Source: an uncultured Sphingomonas sp.
GTDB lineage: Bacteria; Pseudomonadota; Alphaproteobacteria; Sphingomonadales; Sphingomonadaceae
NCBI RefSeq assembly: GCF_936927845.1
Contig: NZ_CAKZHV010000066.1
Location: forward strand, 124,001-188,000
Direction of reading: 5' to 3'
Length of the DNA: 64,000 nucleotides
The notes below the pieces were generated by a model. That model had not been told where the DNA came from. It saw only the letters and a program-made list of their open reading frames with translations, and ran no database searches. The translations under genes and the position numbers were made by a program. Numbering within the stretch: position 1 is the first letter of the stretch; every line of letters begins with the position of its first letter. Below are positions 42,901 to 51,900 of this stretch, piece by piece.

Positions 42901-43219
42901 GAACCTGCGCAATGTCAGGATCGGTGCCCTTTTCAAAGGTGACGGTGATCGTCACGGACCCGCGCGAGGACGATGAGGAGCTGAAATACAGCAGCCCGTC
43001 GATGCCGGTCAGCTGCTGTTCGATCACCTGCGTGACCGAGTTCTGGATCGTCTGCGCGTTGGCGCCCGGATAAGTCGCGCGGATCGACACTTGCGGCGGG
43101 GCGACGTCGGGATATTGTGCGATCGGCAGGCCGAGAATGCCGCCGACGCCCGCCATCATCACGATGATCGCGAGCACCCAGGCAAAGATCGGGCGATCGA
43201 TGAAGATGCGTGACAGCAC
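39923..43219 (-). CDS. RND multidrug efflux permease (AcrB/MexB, HAE1 family)
   Basis: A 1098-residue inner-membrane proton/drug antiporter. N-terminal MLSRIFIDRPIFAWVLAI, first periplasmic porter region with SSRGSVTITVTFEKGTDPDIAQ, TM4 GLLVDDAIVVVENVER with the proton-relay aspartate pair, and a conserved second half (GFLPTEDQGG; LLTTMGLAAKNAILMIEFA; MTSLAFIFGVLPLAIS). The proline/asparagine-rich C-terminal tail is longer than in AcrB. The start is GTG at 43219, immediately after the adaptor stop. It should export hydrophobic toxicants; substrates are unknown. Confidence 0.95.
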   Translation of the reverse strand: MLSRIFIDRPIFAWVLAIIVMMAGVGGILGLPIAQYPDVAPPQVSIRATYPGANAQTIQNSVTQVIEQQLTGIDGLLYFSSSSSSRGSVTITVTFEKGTDPDIAQVQVQNQVQQAVSRLPQQVQQQGLVVRKSNPDNLLIAGVYDISDKMTNQDVSDYLVSNLQDPLGRVQGVGDTNVFGAQYAMRIWLDPARLASYQLMPGDVVTAITNQNTEVAAGEIGGQPMPSTQMLNATVTAQSRLQTPEQFRNIILKTTTSGATVRLADVGRIELGGESYAAFSRVNQHPGAGIAVLLAPGADALETAELVKAEIARVAKTFPPNLRIAYANDTTDFIKLSIEEVIKTLVEAIILVVIVMFVFLQSWRATLVPTIAVPVVLLGTFAVFYLAGFSINTLTLFGLVLAIGLLVDDAIVVVENVERLMEENPGMSPRDATIESMNEITVALVAIALVLSAVFLPMAFFGGSTGVIYRQFSLTIISAMILSVLVALILSPALTSHLLKAKHDENGDLHETWLGRKAPWVADKLEAAKNWFNDSFDRMVKRYTNAVERVIDHRWIFVLIYCGILALLAFLFLRLPTGFLPTEDQGGAIVQFRLPAGATRGRTEEVQRQVERYFAKNEGHNIRTLFSVAGGGGGGTSGQNTGQAFISFVDWANRTDKTDSADAIVSRASAAFRGLRDAQVFALVPPAIRGLGQSEGFTMELQNASGMSQEKFNEARDALLEKANADPKLAGVRLTELPDIGTLQVNADPQKLAALGLSQGDVNTTLSTAWGGRYVNDFIDRGRVKRVYVQGDAPYRAEPEDLYQWFVRNSAGTMVPFSSFASLGWSQAPTTLSRFNGISSYEFQGQGTPGVSSGEAMERIAQLAGEIPGTSIAWAGLSYQERLSSGQAPLLYGLSLVVVFLCLAALYESWTIPIAVLLVIPLGLIGAVALVTLRGLTNDVYLQIGLLTTMGLAAKNAILMIEFAEQAEKKGARIIDAALESARLRLRPILMTSLAFIFGVLPLAISTGAGANSRIAIGTAVIGGMITATVLAIFYIPLFFVLVRRGTRDGIKGLRRGADPSDPEAGDDNKGDGPKDQPPTPQLPAPADHPALPAPDHA

Positions 43220-44509
43220 TCAGCCGGCCTTGCTCTGGCCGCCCTGGCCGCGTCCCGTGGTGTCGCCGCTCTGGCCCGACTTGCCGTCCTTGAACGGCGG
43301 TGGCGCGACCTTCTGCGGAGTGTTCGCGGGCACGGGACGGATCGGCGCGTTCTCCTTCAGCGTACCGGTCCCCTGCGTGATGATGCGGTCACCGTTCTTC
43401 AGCCCGCCAGTGACGACCCAATAAACGCCTTGCGTGCGTTCCGCGGTGACGGTGCGCTCGACCGCCTTGTTGCCGGGGCCGACCAGCCACACGGTCGCGC
43501 TGCCCTTGGGATCGCGCGACACCGCCTGCTGCGGCACCAGGAAGGCGTTCTGGTCAATCGACTGGCTGAACTGCGCGCGGACGAACATGCCCGGCAGCAG
43601 CAGTCCCTTGGGGTTGGGAAGACGGGCGCGCAGCGTTACGGTGCCGGTCGACTGGTCGACGACGACCTCGGCGAACTCGACGCTGCCGACCAGACCATAG
43701 TCGCTGCCGTCCTCCAGCTTCAGACGCACGTCGGCGCGCGCGGGAACCGAGCCTCCGCTAGCGAGCGCGCGGCGTAGCGCGAGCAGTTCGGCGCTCGACT
43801 GCTGAATGTCGACGAAGATGGGATCGAGCTGCTGGATCGTGGTCAACGGGTCGGTCTGCGTCGCGCTGACCAGCGCACCGACCGTGAACAATGATCGGCC
43901 GATCCGCCCGCTGATCGGGGCGGGGACCGTGGTGAAACGCAGGTTGATCCGCGCGGTGTCGAGCTGCGCACGGTTTAACGCGATCTGCGCCTGCGCCTGG
44001 CGCTGGGTCGCGACCGCGTCGGTGTAATCCTGTTTGCTGATCGCCTCGATCTGCGCGAGCGGGCGGTAACGTTCGGCGCGGATGCGCGCGGCCTCGGCGG
44101 TCGCCTGCGCGTTGGCGACGCTGGCGCGGGCTTCGTTCGCGGACGCGCGATAAAGCGACGGGTCGATCTGATAGAGCGGCTGGCCCTTCTTAACGATTGA
44201 GCCTTCGGTGAAGAAGCGGCGCTGGATCACGCCCGACACCTGCGGGCGCACTTCCGAGCTTTGGAACGCGACCACCCGGCCGGCAAGCTCGGTGGTCATC
44301 GGCACGGAGGTGGGTTGAACGACGACATAGCCGACCTGCGCCGGACCCCCACCGCCACGACCACCACGCCCGCCGCCCGCGCCTCCGCCATCGCCGCCCT
44401 TGCCCTTGGCGTCTTCGCCGCCGCCGCACGCGGCGAGCGCCAGCACGGCTGGAGCAACGGCGATGCCGAGCAGGAGGCGACGCTGCCGCCCTTGGTCACG
44501 CTTGATCAA
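43220..44509 (-). CDS. RND efflux periplasmic adaptor lipoprotein
   Basis: A 429-residue membrane-fusion protein. Signal and lipobox ALAAC (Cys28), then a Gly-rich linker (29-54), lipoyl/hairpin domains (VRPQVSGVIQRRFFTEGSIVKK, YRASANEARASVANAQATAEAA, FTTVPAPISGRIGRS) and beta-barrel (LPNPKGLLLPGMFVRAQF). The first start codon in frame is TTG at 44509; no ATG or GTG gives a better signal peptide. It is the first gene of the pump operon; no regulator gene is adjacent. Confidence 0.93.
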   Translation of the reverse strand: MIKRDQGRQRRLLLGIAVAPAVLALAACGGGEDAKGKGGDGGGAGGGRGGRGGGGPAQVGYVVVQPTSVPMTTELAGRVVAFQSSEVRPQVSGVIQRRFFTEGSIVKKGQPLYQIDPSLYRASANEARASVANAQATAEAARIRAERYRPLAQIEAISKQDYTDAVATQRQAQAQIALNRAQLDTARINLRFTTVPAPISGRIGRSLFTVGALVSATQTDPLTTIQQLDPIFVDIQQSSAELLALRRALASGGSVPARADVRLKLEDGSDYGLVGSVEFAEVVVDQSTGTVTLRARLPNPKGLLLPGMFVRAQFSQSIDQNAFLVPQQAVSRDPKGSATVWLVGPGNKAVERTVTAERTQGVYWVVTGGLKNGDRIITQGTGTLKENAPIRPVPANTPQKVAPPPFKDGKSGQSGDTTGRGQGGQSKAG

Positions 44510-44538
44510 TTGTTCACCCGCCAGCCTGTGATGCCACT

Positions 44539-44557
44539 CACGGGCGCGTCGCCCGTG
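44539..44557. promoter_or_regulatory. Hairpin in the pump operon leader
   Basis: Perfect 8-bp arms CACGGGCG (44539-44546) and CGCCCGTG (44550-44557) around a 3-nt CGT loop, 30 bp upstream of the adaptor start and 108 bp after the enoyl-CoA hydratase stop on the same strand. It could terminate the upstream transcript or serve as an operator or leader structure for the pump; no T run follows on the minus strand. The rest of the 155-bp gap shows nothing clear. Confidence 0.4.
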
Positions 44558-44664
44558 GCAGCCTGTCTGTCCCAGATGCGCTTATCGGGCGTTTGTCGCA
44601 AATGTTTCGCAGCGACAGCGGTTATTTTCCCACATGCCGTTTGCGTGCATCCGCGACCGGACCG

Positions 44665-45438
44665 TCAACCGCGCACGAAGTTGCCCGCGCGACGCTCACC
44701 GACCGCCTTGATCCCTTCGCGAAAGTCGGCGGTCTGCATCAATCGGTCCTGCTCGGCGCGCTCGTGCTCGGTTCGCGTGCGCACCGCTTCGGCCAGATCG
44801 CCGCGCAAGGTCGCGCGGGTCGCCTCAACGGCGATTGGTGCGTTGCGCGCGATCTCGCCCGCGAGCCGCTCAGCCGCGGCACGCAGCTCATCGAGCGGCG
44901 CGATCTCGTCGACCAGCCCGAACCGCAGTGCATCCTCCGCCTTCACGCGGCGGCCGGTCAACAGCATCAACGACGCGTGCTGTTCGCCGACGACGCGCGG
45001 CAGCGTCGCGGTGATGCCGAAGCCGGCGTGAAAGCCGAGCGTAACGAAATTGGCCGAGAAGCGCGCCTCGGGCGCCGCGACGCGGAAATCCCCGACGAGT
45101 GCCAGGCCCAGGCCGGCCCCGACCGCCGCACCCTGCACCGCGACCACGACGGGCTTCTTCGATGCGAACAGGCGATAAGCGCCGCGGTAGAGCGCGGGCG
45201 TCTCGCTCTCGCCGCTCTCGTCGGCGAGCGGCTTGTCACCGGTCAGGTCGGCACCGCCGCAGAACACCTTGCCTTGGGTCGCGAGCACGATCGCGCGGAC
45301 CTCGTCGTCGCGGCCGAGTTCCTCGAACACGTCGGCGAGCGCGTTGACCAACGCGGCGTTGACGTGATTGTGCGGCGGGCGATCGATGACGACGGTCGCG
45401 ACATGGTCGGCCGTGGTGACCGCGATATGCTCTCTCAT
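44665..45438 (-). CDS. Enoyl-CoA hydratase/isomerase family protein
   Basis: A 257-residue crotonase-fold enzyme, hydrating trans-2-enoyl-CoA or catalysing a related step. Oxyanion-hole segments are VFCGGADLTG and QGAAVGAGLGLALVGDFRVA. The usual catalytic Glu pair is not obvious: the second segment reads FVTLGFHAGFGITATLPRVV, so the exact reaction is open. ATG 45438 overlaps the acyl-CoA dehydrogenase stop as ATGA, so the two act in one fatty-acyl or branched acyl-CoA route. Confidence 0.85.
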   Translation of the reverse strand: MREHIAVTTADHVATVVIDRPPHNHVNAALVNALADVFEELGRDDEVRAIVLATQGKVFCGGADLTGDKPLADESGESETPALYRGAYRLFASKKPVVVAVQGAAVGAGLGLALVGDFRVAAPEARFSANFVTLGFHAGFGITATLPRVVGEQHASLMLLTGRRVKAEDALRFGLVDEIAPLDELRAAAERLAGEIARNAPIAVEATRATLRGDLAEAVRTRTEHERAEQDRLMQTADFREGIKAVGERRAGNFVRG

Positions 45439-46601
45439 GCTCGTGTTCCCAGCAGGTTGCGGGCGACGACCCAATTGTGAATCTCGGTCGGGCCATCGTA
45501 GATTCGCATCAGCCGGATGCGCGCGGCCATCTGCTGCAGCGGCATCTCGCGCGTCATGCCCATCGCGCCGAAGCATTGCATCGCGTGGTCGAGCACCTCC
45601 CACGCGGTCTCCAGCGCGAAGCTCTTGATCATCGACACTTCGGTGCGCGTGTCGCGACCCTGGTCGAGCTTCCACGCGCAATCATAGGTCATCAGGCGCG
45701 CGGCGTGCAGCTTGATCGCCGCGTCGGACACCCAGTTCTGGATCGTCTGCCGCTCGGACAAAGGCTTGCCAAAAGTGGTGCGCTGCGGCGCATAGTCGAT
45801 CATCATGTCGAGCGCGCGCTGCGCCATGCCGATCGCGTTCGCCGCCATCTCAGCGCGGCGCGTGGCGAGGCGCAGCTGCATCGGCGCGAAGCCCTGGCCC
45901 TCGGTGCCGAGCAGCTTCCATGCCGGTACGCGGCAATCCTCCAGCACGACTTCGTACAACGTCTCGCCCCCGATCACCGGGATCGGGCGCACGACCTGAA
46001 AGCCCGGTGCATCGCGGTCGACCAGGAACGCGCTGATCCCGCCGCGCGCGCCTTTCTGGCGGTCGGTCACCGCCATCAGGATGGTGAAGTCGGCACGGTT
46101 CGCCTTGGTGATCCAGATCTTGCGACCGTTGATGATCCAGTCGTCGCCGTCCCTGACCGCGTAGGTCTTCATCCCCGCGGGGTCGGCTCCCGCGCCGGGC
46201 TCGGAGATGCCGATCGCGCTGATCGTCTCGCCGCGGACATAGGGGGCGAGGTATGCCTCGCGCTGACGGTCGTCGACGGTGGCGGCGAGCATGCGCAGGT
46301 TGGGCGAGTCGGGCGGCAGCGTGTAGGGTACGATCGTGCGGCCCATCGCCTCGTTGACGCCGACCATCGCGACCGCGGGCAGGTCGTGGCCGCCGACATC
46401 CTCGGGCGCGTCGAGTCCCCAGAGCCCCAGTTCGCGCGACACGGCATTGACGCGTTCGGTCTCTTCAGGCGTCAGTTGCACTTCTTCACCCGCGATCGCG
46501 CGGTCGAGCACGCCTTGCTCGAGCGGCACCAGCTCGTCCTCGACGAACCGCCGCACCAGGTCGGCGATCATGCGATGGTCTTCGTCCAGCTCGAAGTTCA
46601 T
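45435..46601 (-). CDS. Acyl-CoA dehydrogenase
   Basis: A 388-residue FAD enzyme oxidising acyl-CoA to enoyl-CoA. Visible are GISEPGAGADPAGMKTYAV and KIWITKANRADF (FAD/substrate site), and C-terminal FGAMGMTREMPLQQMAARIR followed by RIYDGPTEIHNWVVAR. The residue at the YEG position of many ACADs is Asp here (YDG), as in ACAD10/11-type members, which use an aspartate base. The ATG at 46601 follows GGAGAG. A much longer upstream frame exists but lacks family similarity. It is upstream of and coupled to the enoyl-CoA hydratase gene. Confidence 0.9.
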   Translation of the reverse strand: MNFELDEDHRMIADLVRRFVEDELVPLEQGVLDRAIAGEEVQLTPEETERVNAVSRELGLWGLDAPEDVGGHDLPAVAMVGVNEAMGRTIVPYTLPPDSPNLRMLAATVDDRQREAYLAPYVRGETISAIGISEPGAGADPAGMKTYAVRDGDDWIINGRKIWITKANRADFTILMAVTDRQKGARGGISAFLVDRDAPGFQVVRPIPVIGGETLYEVVLEDCRVPAWKLLGTEGQGFAPMQLRLATRRAEMAANAIGMAQRALDMMIDYAPQRTTFGKPLSERQTIQNWVSDAAIKLHAARLMTYDCAWKLDQGRDTRTEVSMIKSFALETAWEVLDHAMQCFGAMGMTREMPLQQMAARIRLMRIYDGPTEIHNWVVARNLLGTRA

Positions 46602-46772
46602 GGGCTCTCCCGCGTGTCGTTGCGCCGTCCTTACGCGCGCTGCCGACACGATGCCAACATGGCGCAAGCGAAAAGTCGTGGCTCGACGCGGCAACCCATT
46701 GGAGCCAAAAGCGTTGCAGATCAGACGGAGGTGTAACGGTAAAGCCGACATCTCGCGCAAAGGGGCGTGTGC

Positions 46773-48986
46773 GTGGGTTTACCGACGAGAATGGCATTGC
46801 TGGCGGCATCGTCCGCCCTGGCGCTGGCGGCGCTTCCCGCCGCGGCGCAGATGAACCAGCCCGGCACTGCACCCGCAAAAGGCGATGACGCACCCAAGTC
46901 GGCGGTGCAGTCCGCGGGCAACAATGCCACCGATCCGCAGGCCGATGCGCCGATCGTGCCAGATGCCGCGTTCAACAGCGCGCTGCCGCCGCTCAGCAAC
47001 GACATCAACGCCCCGCTCGAGCCGATGCCGCTCGACGATGCATCGACCACCATTGCTGTTCAGAAGTCGAAGCTGCCGGCTCTCAATGCGCCAGCTCCAG
47101 TCGCCCAGTCCGCCGCACAGGCGCCGATTGTGCCCGGCGCGCTGCCCGCCCCCGCGCCGATCGATCCGCAATTGGCTGCGCCGCTCGAACCCTTGTCGAC
47201 CTTCAACACCGAGCCGTTGCAGTCGGTCGCAGAGGTAAAGGGCCGCAACGCACCCGAGATCGCCTATGACACCGAGGTGCGCGGGCTCGACCCCTTGAAG
47301 CTGACCGACGAATTCAACTCGCTGTCGGCATTGAAGGAGGGCAAGGGCAAGGCCGCCAATGCGACACAGGTGTCAGCGCGCGCGCGCGAAGACGAGGCGC
47401 TGGCCGTGCGGCTGATGAAGTCGCTTGGCTATTATGACGGCACGGCGGTGTCGACGCTGGAACAGCCCGCGGCGGGCTCGGGCAACAAGCTGCGCGCGAT
47501 CGTCAGCGCGACCCCGGGCAAGATCTACACCCTCGGGTCGATCGAGGTGCAGGCTGGGCCGACCGTTCCACCCGATTTGGTACGCCGCGAATTGCCGCTC
47601 AAGGTCGGTGACCCGATCGAGGCGGCGCGCGTACAAGGCGCGGAGGCGAACGTCAGCCTCAAGTTGCCGCAGCACGGCTATCCGTTCGTCAAGGTGGGCG
47701 AACGTGACATCCTGCTCGACGATGCGACGTGGAAGGGCGCCTACACGCTGCCGGTCGACACGGGGCCGCGCTCGTCATTCGGCGTGCTGCGCACCGAAGG
47801 CGATCCGGTTTTCTCGGTCGAGCATTTGAACGTTTTCCCGCGCTTCGATCAGGGCCAGCTCTACGACGTCCGGCTGACCGACGATCTGCGCCAGGCGCTG
47901 GTTGCGACCGGGCTGTTCTCCAACATCTCGGTCGAGCCTGTGCGCACCGGTCAGACGGGACCGGACGGGACCGAGCAGGTCGACTTGCTGGTGCGCCAGA
48001 CCAAGGGGCCGTTCCGATCACTGTCGGGCAGCGCGGGCTACGGCACCGGCGAAGGTGCCAAGGTCGAGGCCGCGTTCACCCACCGCAATCTGTTCCCGCC
48101 TGAGGGTGCGCTGATCGTGACCGGCGTTGGCGGGACCCAGCAACAGGGCGCGTCGGTCACCTTCCGGCGGCAGAATGCGGGCAAGCGCGACCGCACGGTC
48201 AGCCTGCTCGGCAGCGTGCTCCGGCAGGATTACGACGCGTTCAACGCGGTGACCGCGACGGTGGCGGGGCGGATCAGCTACGATTCGACACCGATCTGGC
48301 AGAAGCCGCTGACGTACGCGTTCGGGTTCGAACTGGTCGGCACCAACGAGCAGACCTACGATTTCCAGGCCGGCGGGCGACGTCGGCGCAATTACGGCAT
48401 CGCCGCGCTGCCCGGACAGGTGCTGTTCGACAAATCGAACGATCTGCTCAATCCAACGCGCGGCTACCGCCTCAAACTCAACCTCAGCCCTGAAGCCTCG
48501 GTGTCCGATGGCGTGCGACCCTACGCACGCACGATGGTGGAGGCGACCGGCTATTACCCGGTCAACGACAGCCTGGTGATCGCCGGCCGCGCGCGCGCGG
48601 GCGCGATCTTCGGGATCGAGCGCGACGATCTCGCTCCGTCCAGGCGCTATTACGGCGGCGGCGGCGGATCGGTGCGCGGCTACGGTTACCAGCGGCTCGG
48701 GCCGTTCGATCCCGAAGGCAACCCGGTCGGCGGCCGCAGCCTGAACGAGTTCGCGGTTGAGGCGCGGTACAGGTTTGGCGACTTCGGTATCGTACCGTTC
48801 TTCGACGCGGGTAACGCATATGAAGGAACGTTCCCGACCGCGAAGAACCTGCGCTACGGCGCGGGGATCGGCGGGCGGTTCTACACCAACTTCGGGCCGA
48901 TGCGCGTCGACGTTGCGACGCCGCTCAACCCGCGTGAGGGCGATGGCAAAATCGCGCTCTACATCTCGATCGGGCAGGCGTTCTGA
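46773..48986 (+). CDS. tamA: Outer-membrane assembly protein TamA (BamA superfamily)
   Basis: A 737-residue outer-membrane protein: signal peptide (LAALPAAAQM), an unusual Pro/Ala/Asn-rich spacer to about residue 150, POTRA domains (VSARAREDEALAVRLMKSLGYYDG; VFPRFDQGQLYDVRLTDDLRQAL) and a C-terminal 16-stranded barrel with YYGGGGGSVRGYGYQ and final phenylalanine. It works with TamB in assembly or lipid transport. GTG at 46773 has AAAGGGG upstream; GTG 46767 and ATG 46791 are alternatives. The 171-bp gap before it, divergent from the acyl-CoA dehydrogenase, holds no evident motif. Confidence 0.9.
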   Translation: MGLPTRMALLAASSALALAALPAAAQMNQPGTAPAKGDDAPKSAVQSAGNNATDPQADAPIVPDAAFNSALPPLSNDINAPLEPMPLDDASTTIAVQKSKLPALNAPAPVAQSAAQAPIVPGALPAPAPIDPQLAAPLEPLSTFNTEPLQSVAEVKGRNAPEIAYDTEVRGLDPLKLTDEFNSLSALKEGKGKAANATQVSARAREDEALAVRLMKSLGYYDGTAVSTLEQPAAGSGNKLRAIVSATPGKIYTLGSIEVQAGPTVPPDLVRRELPLKVGDPIEAARVQGAEANVSLKLPQHGYPFVKVGERDILLDDATWKGAYTLPVDTGPRSSFGVLRTEGDPVFSVEHLNVFPRFDQGQLYDVRLTDDLRQALVATGLFSNISVEPVRTGQTGPDGTEQVDLLVRQTKGPFRSLSGSAGYGTGEGAKVEAAFTHRNLFPPEGALIVTGVGGTQQQGASVTFRRQNAGKRDRTVSLLGSVLRQDYDAFNAVTATVAGRISYDSTPIWQKPLTYAFGFELVGTNEQTYDFQAGGRRRRNYGIAALPGQVLFDKSNDLLNPTRGYRLKLNLSPEASVSDGVRPYARTMVEATGYYPVNDSLVIAGRARAGAIFGIERDDLAPSRRYYGGGGGSVRGYGYQRLGPFDPEGNPVGGRSLNEFAVEARYRFGDFGIVPFFDAGNAYEGTFPTAKNLRYGAGIGGRFYTNFGPMRVDVATPLNPREGDGKIALYISIGQAF

Positions 48987-51900
48987 TGGCTGACGACACG
49001 CTCCCGGTCGACGAGGTCGTCGTGATCAAGCGGCCGTTGTGGCAGCGCGTGCTCAAGTGGATCGCGGTCGTGCTCGTGGCGCTATTACTGCTGGCGTTCG
49101 CGATCGTGTTCGGCATCAACACCGATCCCGGCCGCCGCTTCGTCGCCGACCGGATCGGCGATTACACGACTGAATCGGGGCTCAACATTCGCGTCGGGCG
49201 GATCGAGGGATCGCTCTACGGGCAGATGTCGCTCGTCGACGTCCGCGTGAACGATCCCAAAGGCACGTTTCTGCAATCGCCGCGGATCGACGTCGACTGG
49301 CGGCCATTCGATTACCTGAACAACCACATCGACGTGCGTCGTGCGTCCAGCCAGCTGATCACGCTGCGCCGCAATCCCGAACTCAAGACCGTTCCGCCCA
49401 AGCCGGAGGACGCCAATGCCCCGATCCTGCCCGATATCGACATCGACATTGGGCGCTTGCAGATCGCGCGCTTCGTCATGGAGCCGCCGGTCGCAGGGCA
49501 GCGGCATATCGCGCGTTTCGACGGGCAGGCGCATATCGCGGATCGCCGCGCACAATTGACCGTCGATGCGGTTGCGTTGCGGGCGCCCGGCGTCGCCGGT
49601 GGAGACACTGCGCGCGTCAAGATCGATGCGGTGCCCGACGACAACAAGCTCGACATCCGCGCCCGGATTGCGGCGCCCGCGGGCGGAGCGGTCGCGCAGA
49701 TCGCCGGATTGAAGGCCCCGCTCAACGCCACGATCGACGGCCGCGGCAGCTGGAAGGACTGGCGTGGGCGGGTATTCGCAACGCTGGGTGGCGGCACGCT
49801 CGCCGACTTGGCGGTGCAGGCGAATGACGGACGCTTTCAGATCAACGGGCTGACGCGTCCGGGCCTCTACCTGGAGGGGCCGGTCGAGCGCCTGACCGCG
49901 CCCGGACTGCAAGTCGCCATCGACACGCGACTGAATGAGCGCCGTGCCGACACGCGGATCAAGCTCAAGTCGGATGCGCTGTCGGTCGACGCTGGCGGCC
50001 TGATCGATCTCGCTAATGCGCGTCTAGGCGATTTTGCAGTCGACGCCGCGCTGCTGACGCCGGGTGCGATCGCGCCCAATCTGCGCGGTCGCAACGTGCT
50101 CGCGCGCGTGGTGCTGAACGGCGCGTTCAAGACGCCAACGGTTGACTACAAGGTACGCGCGACCTCGCTCGGCTTCGCCGACACGACGCTGGAGAACGTC
50201 TACGCCGAAGGACTGGCGCGGGTGAACACCGACCGCATTCTGGTGCCGCTCCACGCGCGTGCGCGCCGTATAACCGGGCTCAACCCGGCGCTAGGTGGAT
50301 TGACCACCAATGTGCGGCTCGACGGCGACCTCGCGATCGCGATGCCGAATATCCTGTCGGACAATCTGCGCGTCCGCTCCGATAACATCGACGCGACCGC
50401 GGTGATCGCGGCTAATGTCGCGACCGGCCGCTACACCGGCGCGTTGAAAGGCCGCGTCAACAACTTTCGGGTCGAAAGCGTCGGGATCATCGACCTGACC
50501 ACCGACGCCAATCTGGTGCCGGGACCGAATGGAGGATTCGGTATCACTGGCCGCGTTGCGCTGCGCACCAAGCAATTGTTCAACGCCGGCGTGCGCAACT
50601 TCCTCGGCGGGAATGCCGTCGCGAGCACGCGCTTCGGTTACTCGCCCGAAGGCATCGTGACCTTCACCGATCTGCGGCTGAACGCGCCGCAGTTCCGCGT
50701 CACGCGCGGGCAGGGGCGTTACGATCCGCGTGGCGGCTTGCTCGTCGATGCCGATGCATATTCGACGCAATACGGACCGCTCTACGCGCGGGTGACCGGA
50801 TCGACCGACGCGCCGGTGGTGCGCCTGCGCGCGTCGCGCCCGGGGGTCGGTATCGGGCTTGCCAATCTCGATGCGCGCGTCGTCGGACGCGGCGGATCGT
50901 ACCAGGTGAATGCGACCGGGGGGACCAACTATGGCCCCTTCACCGCCGACGTGCTGGTCACGCCCGGCAACCAATTGGCGGTTGATATCCGCCGCGTCGT
51001 GTTCGCCGGAGTCAACTTCGCCGGACGCGTCGTACAGACCGCGGCCGGGCCGTTCGCTGGGCAAGTGCGTTTCGCTGGATCGGGACTGACCGGCATCGCC
51101 GAACTTGGCGCGCAAGGCCGTTACCAGCGGGCGAGCGTCAATGCGCGCGCCTATGCCGCGACGATCCCCGGCACGACCGACTTCACGATCGGTCGCGCCA
51201 TCATCAACGGCACCGTGGTGCTCTACGACGATGCGCCTTCGGTTGTCGCCGATGCGCAGGTTGCCGACCTGCGTTATGGCCCGACCGTGATCCAGGCCGG
51301 GCGGGTCAAGGTGAACTACACTGGCGGACGCGGCACCGCACAGGCGTTGCTGACCGGGTCCAACAGCGTACCCTTCCGCGTCGCGGTCAACGCCAACCTG
51401 TCACCGGGTGAGTATCTGGCGGCCTTGCAGGGGCAGGCGAACGGCATCGCATTCCGCACCGCCAACCCGGCGCGCATCGTCGCGGCGGGTGGTGGCTATC
51501 AATTGCAACCGACGCGGATCGACTTCAACCAGGGCAGCGTGCGCTTGGCGGCACGCTTCGGCGGCGGGGTCACAAGCGCGCAGGCGCGGCTCGACCGGCT
51601 CGACCTCGGTATCGCCAACGCGTTCGTGCCGAACATCGGTCTGGGCGGCCAGGCAACCGGCAGCCTCGACTATGTGCAGCGCTCGGCGAGCGCAGTGCCC
51701 GAGGCTGACGTGCGCCTGAACGTCAGCAACTTCACCCGCTCAAGCCTGTCGGCAGTGTCGGAACCGGTCGATATCGTGTTCCAGGGCCGGCTGGACGCAG
51801 CGGCGGGTGAGGGGCGCGCGCTGATCAAGCGCGCAGGGACCACGGTAGGCCGGCTGGTGGCCCGACTGACGCCGGCGGGTAGCGGTAGCTGGTCGACACG

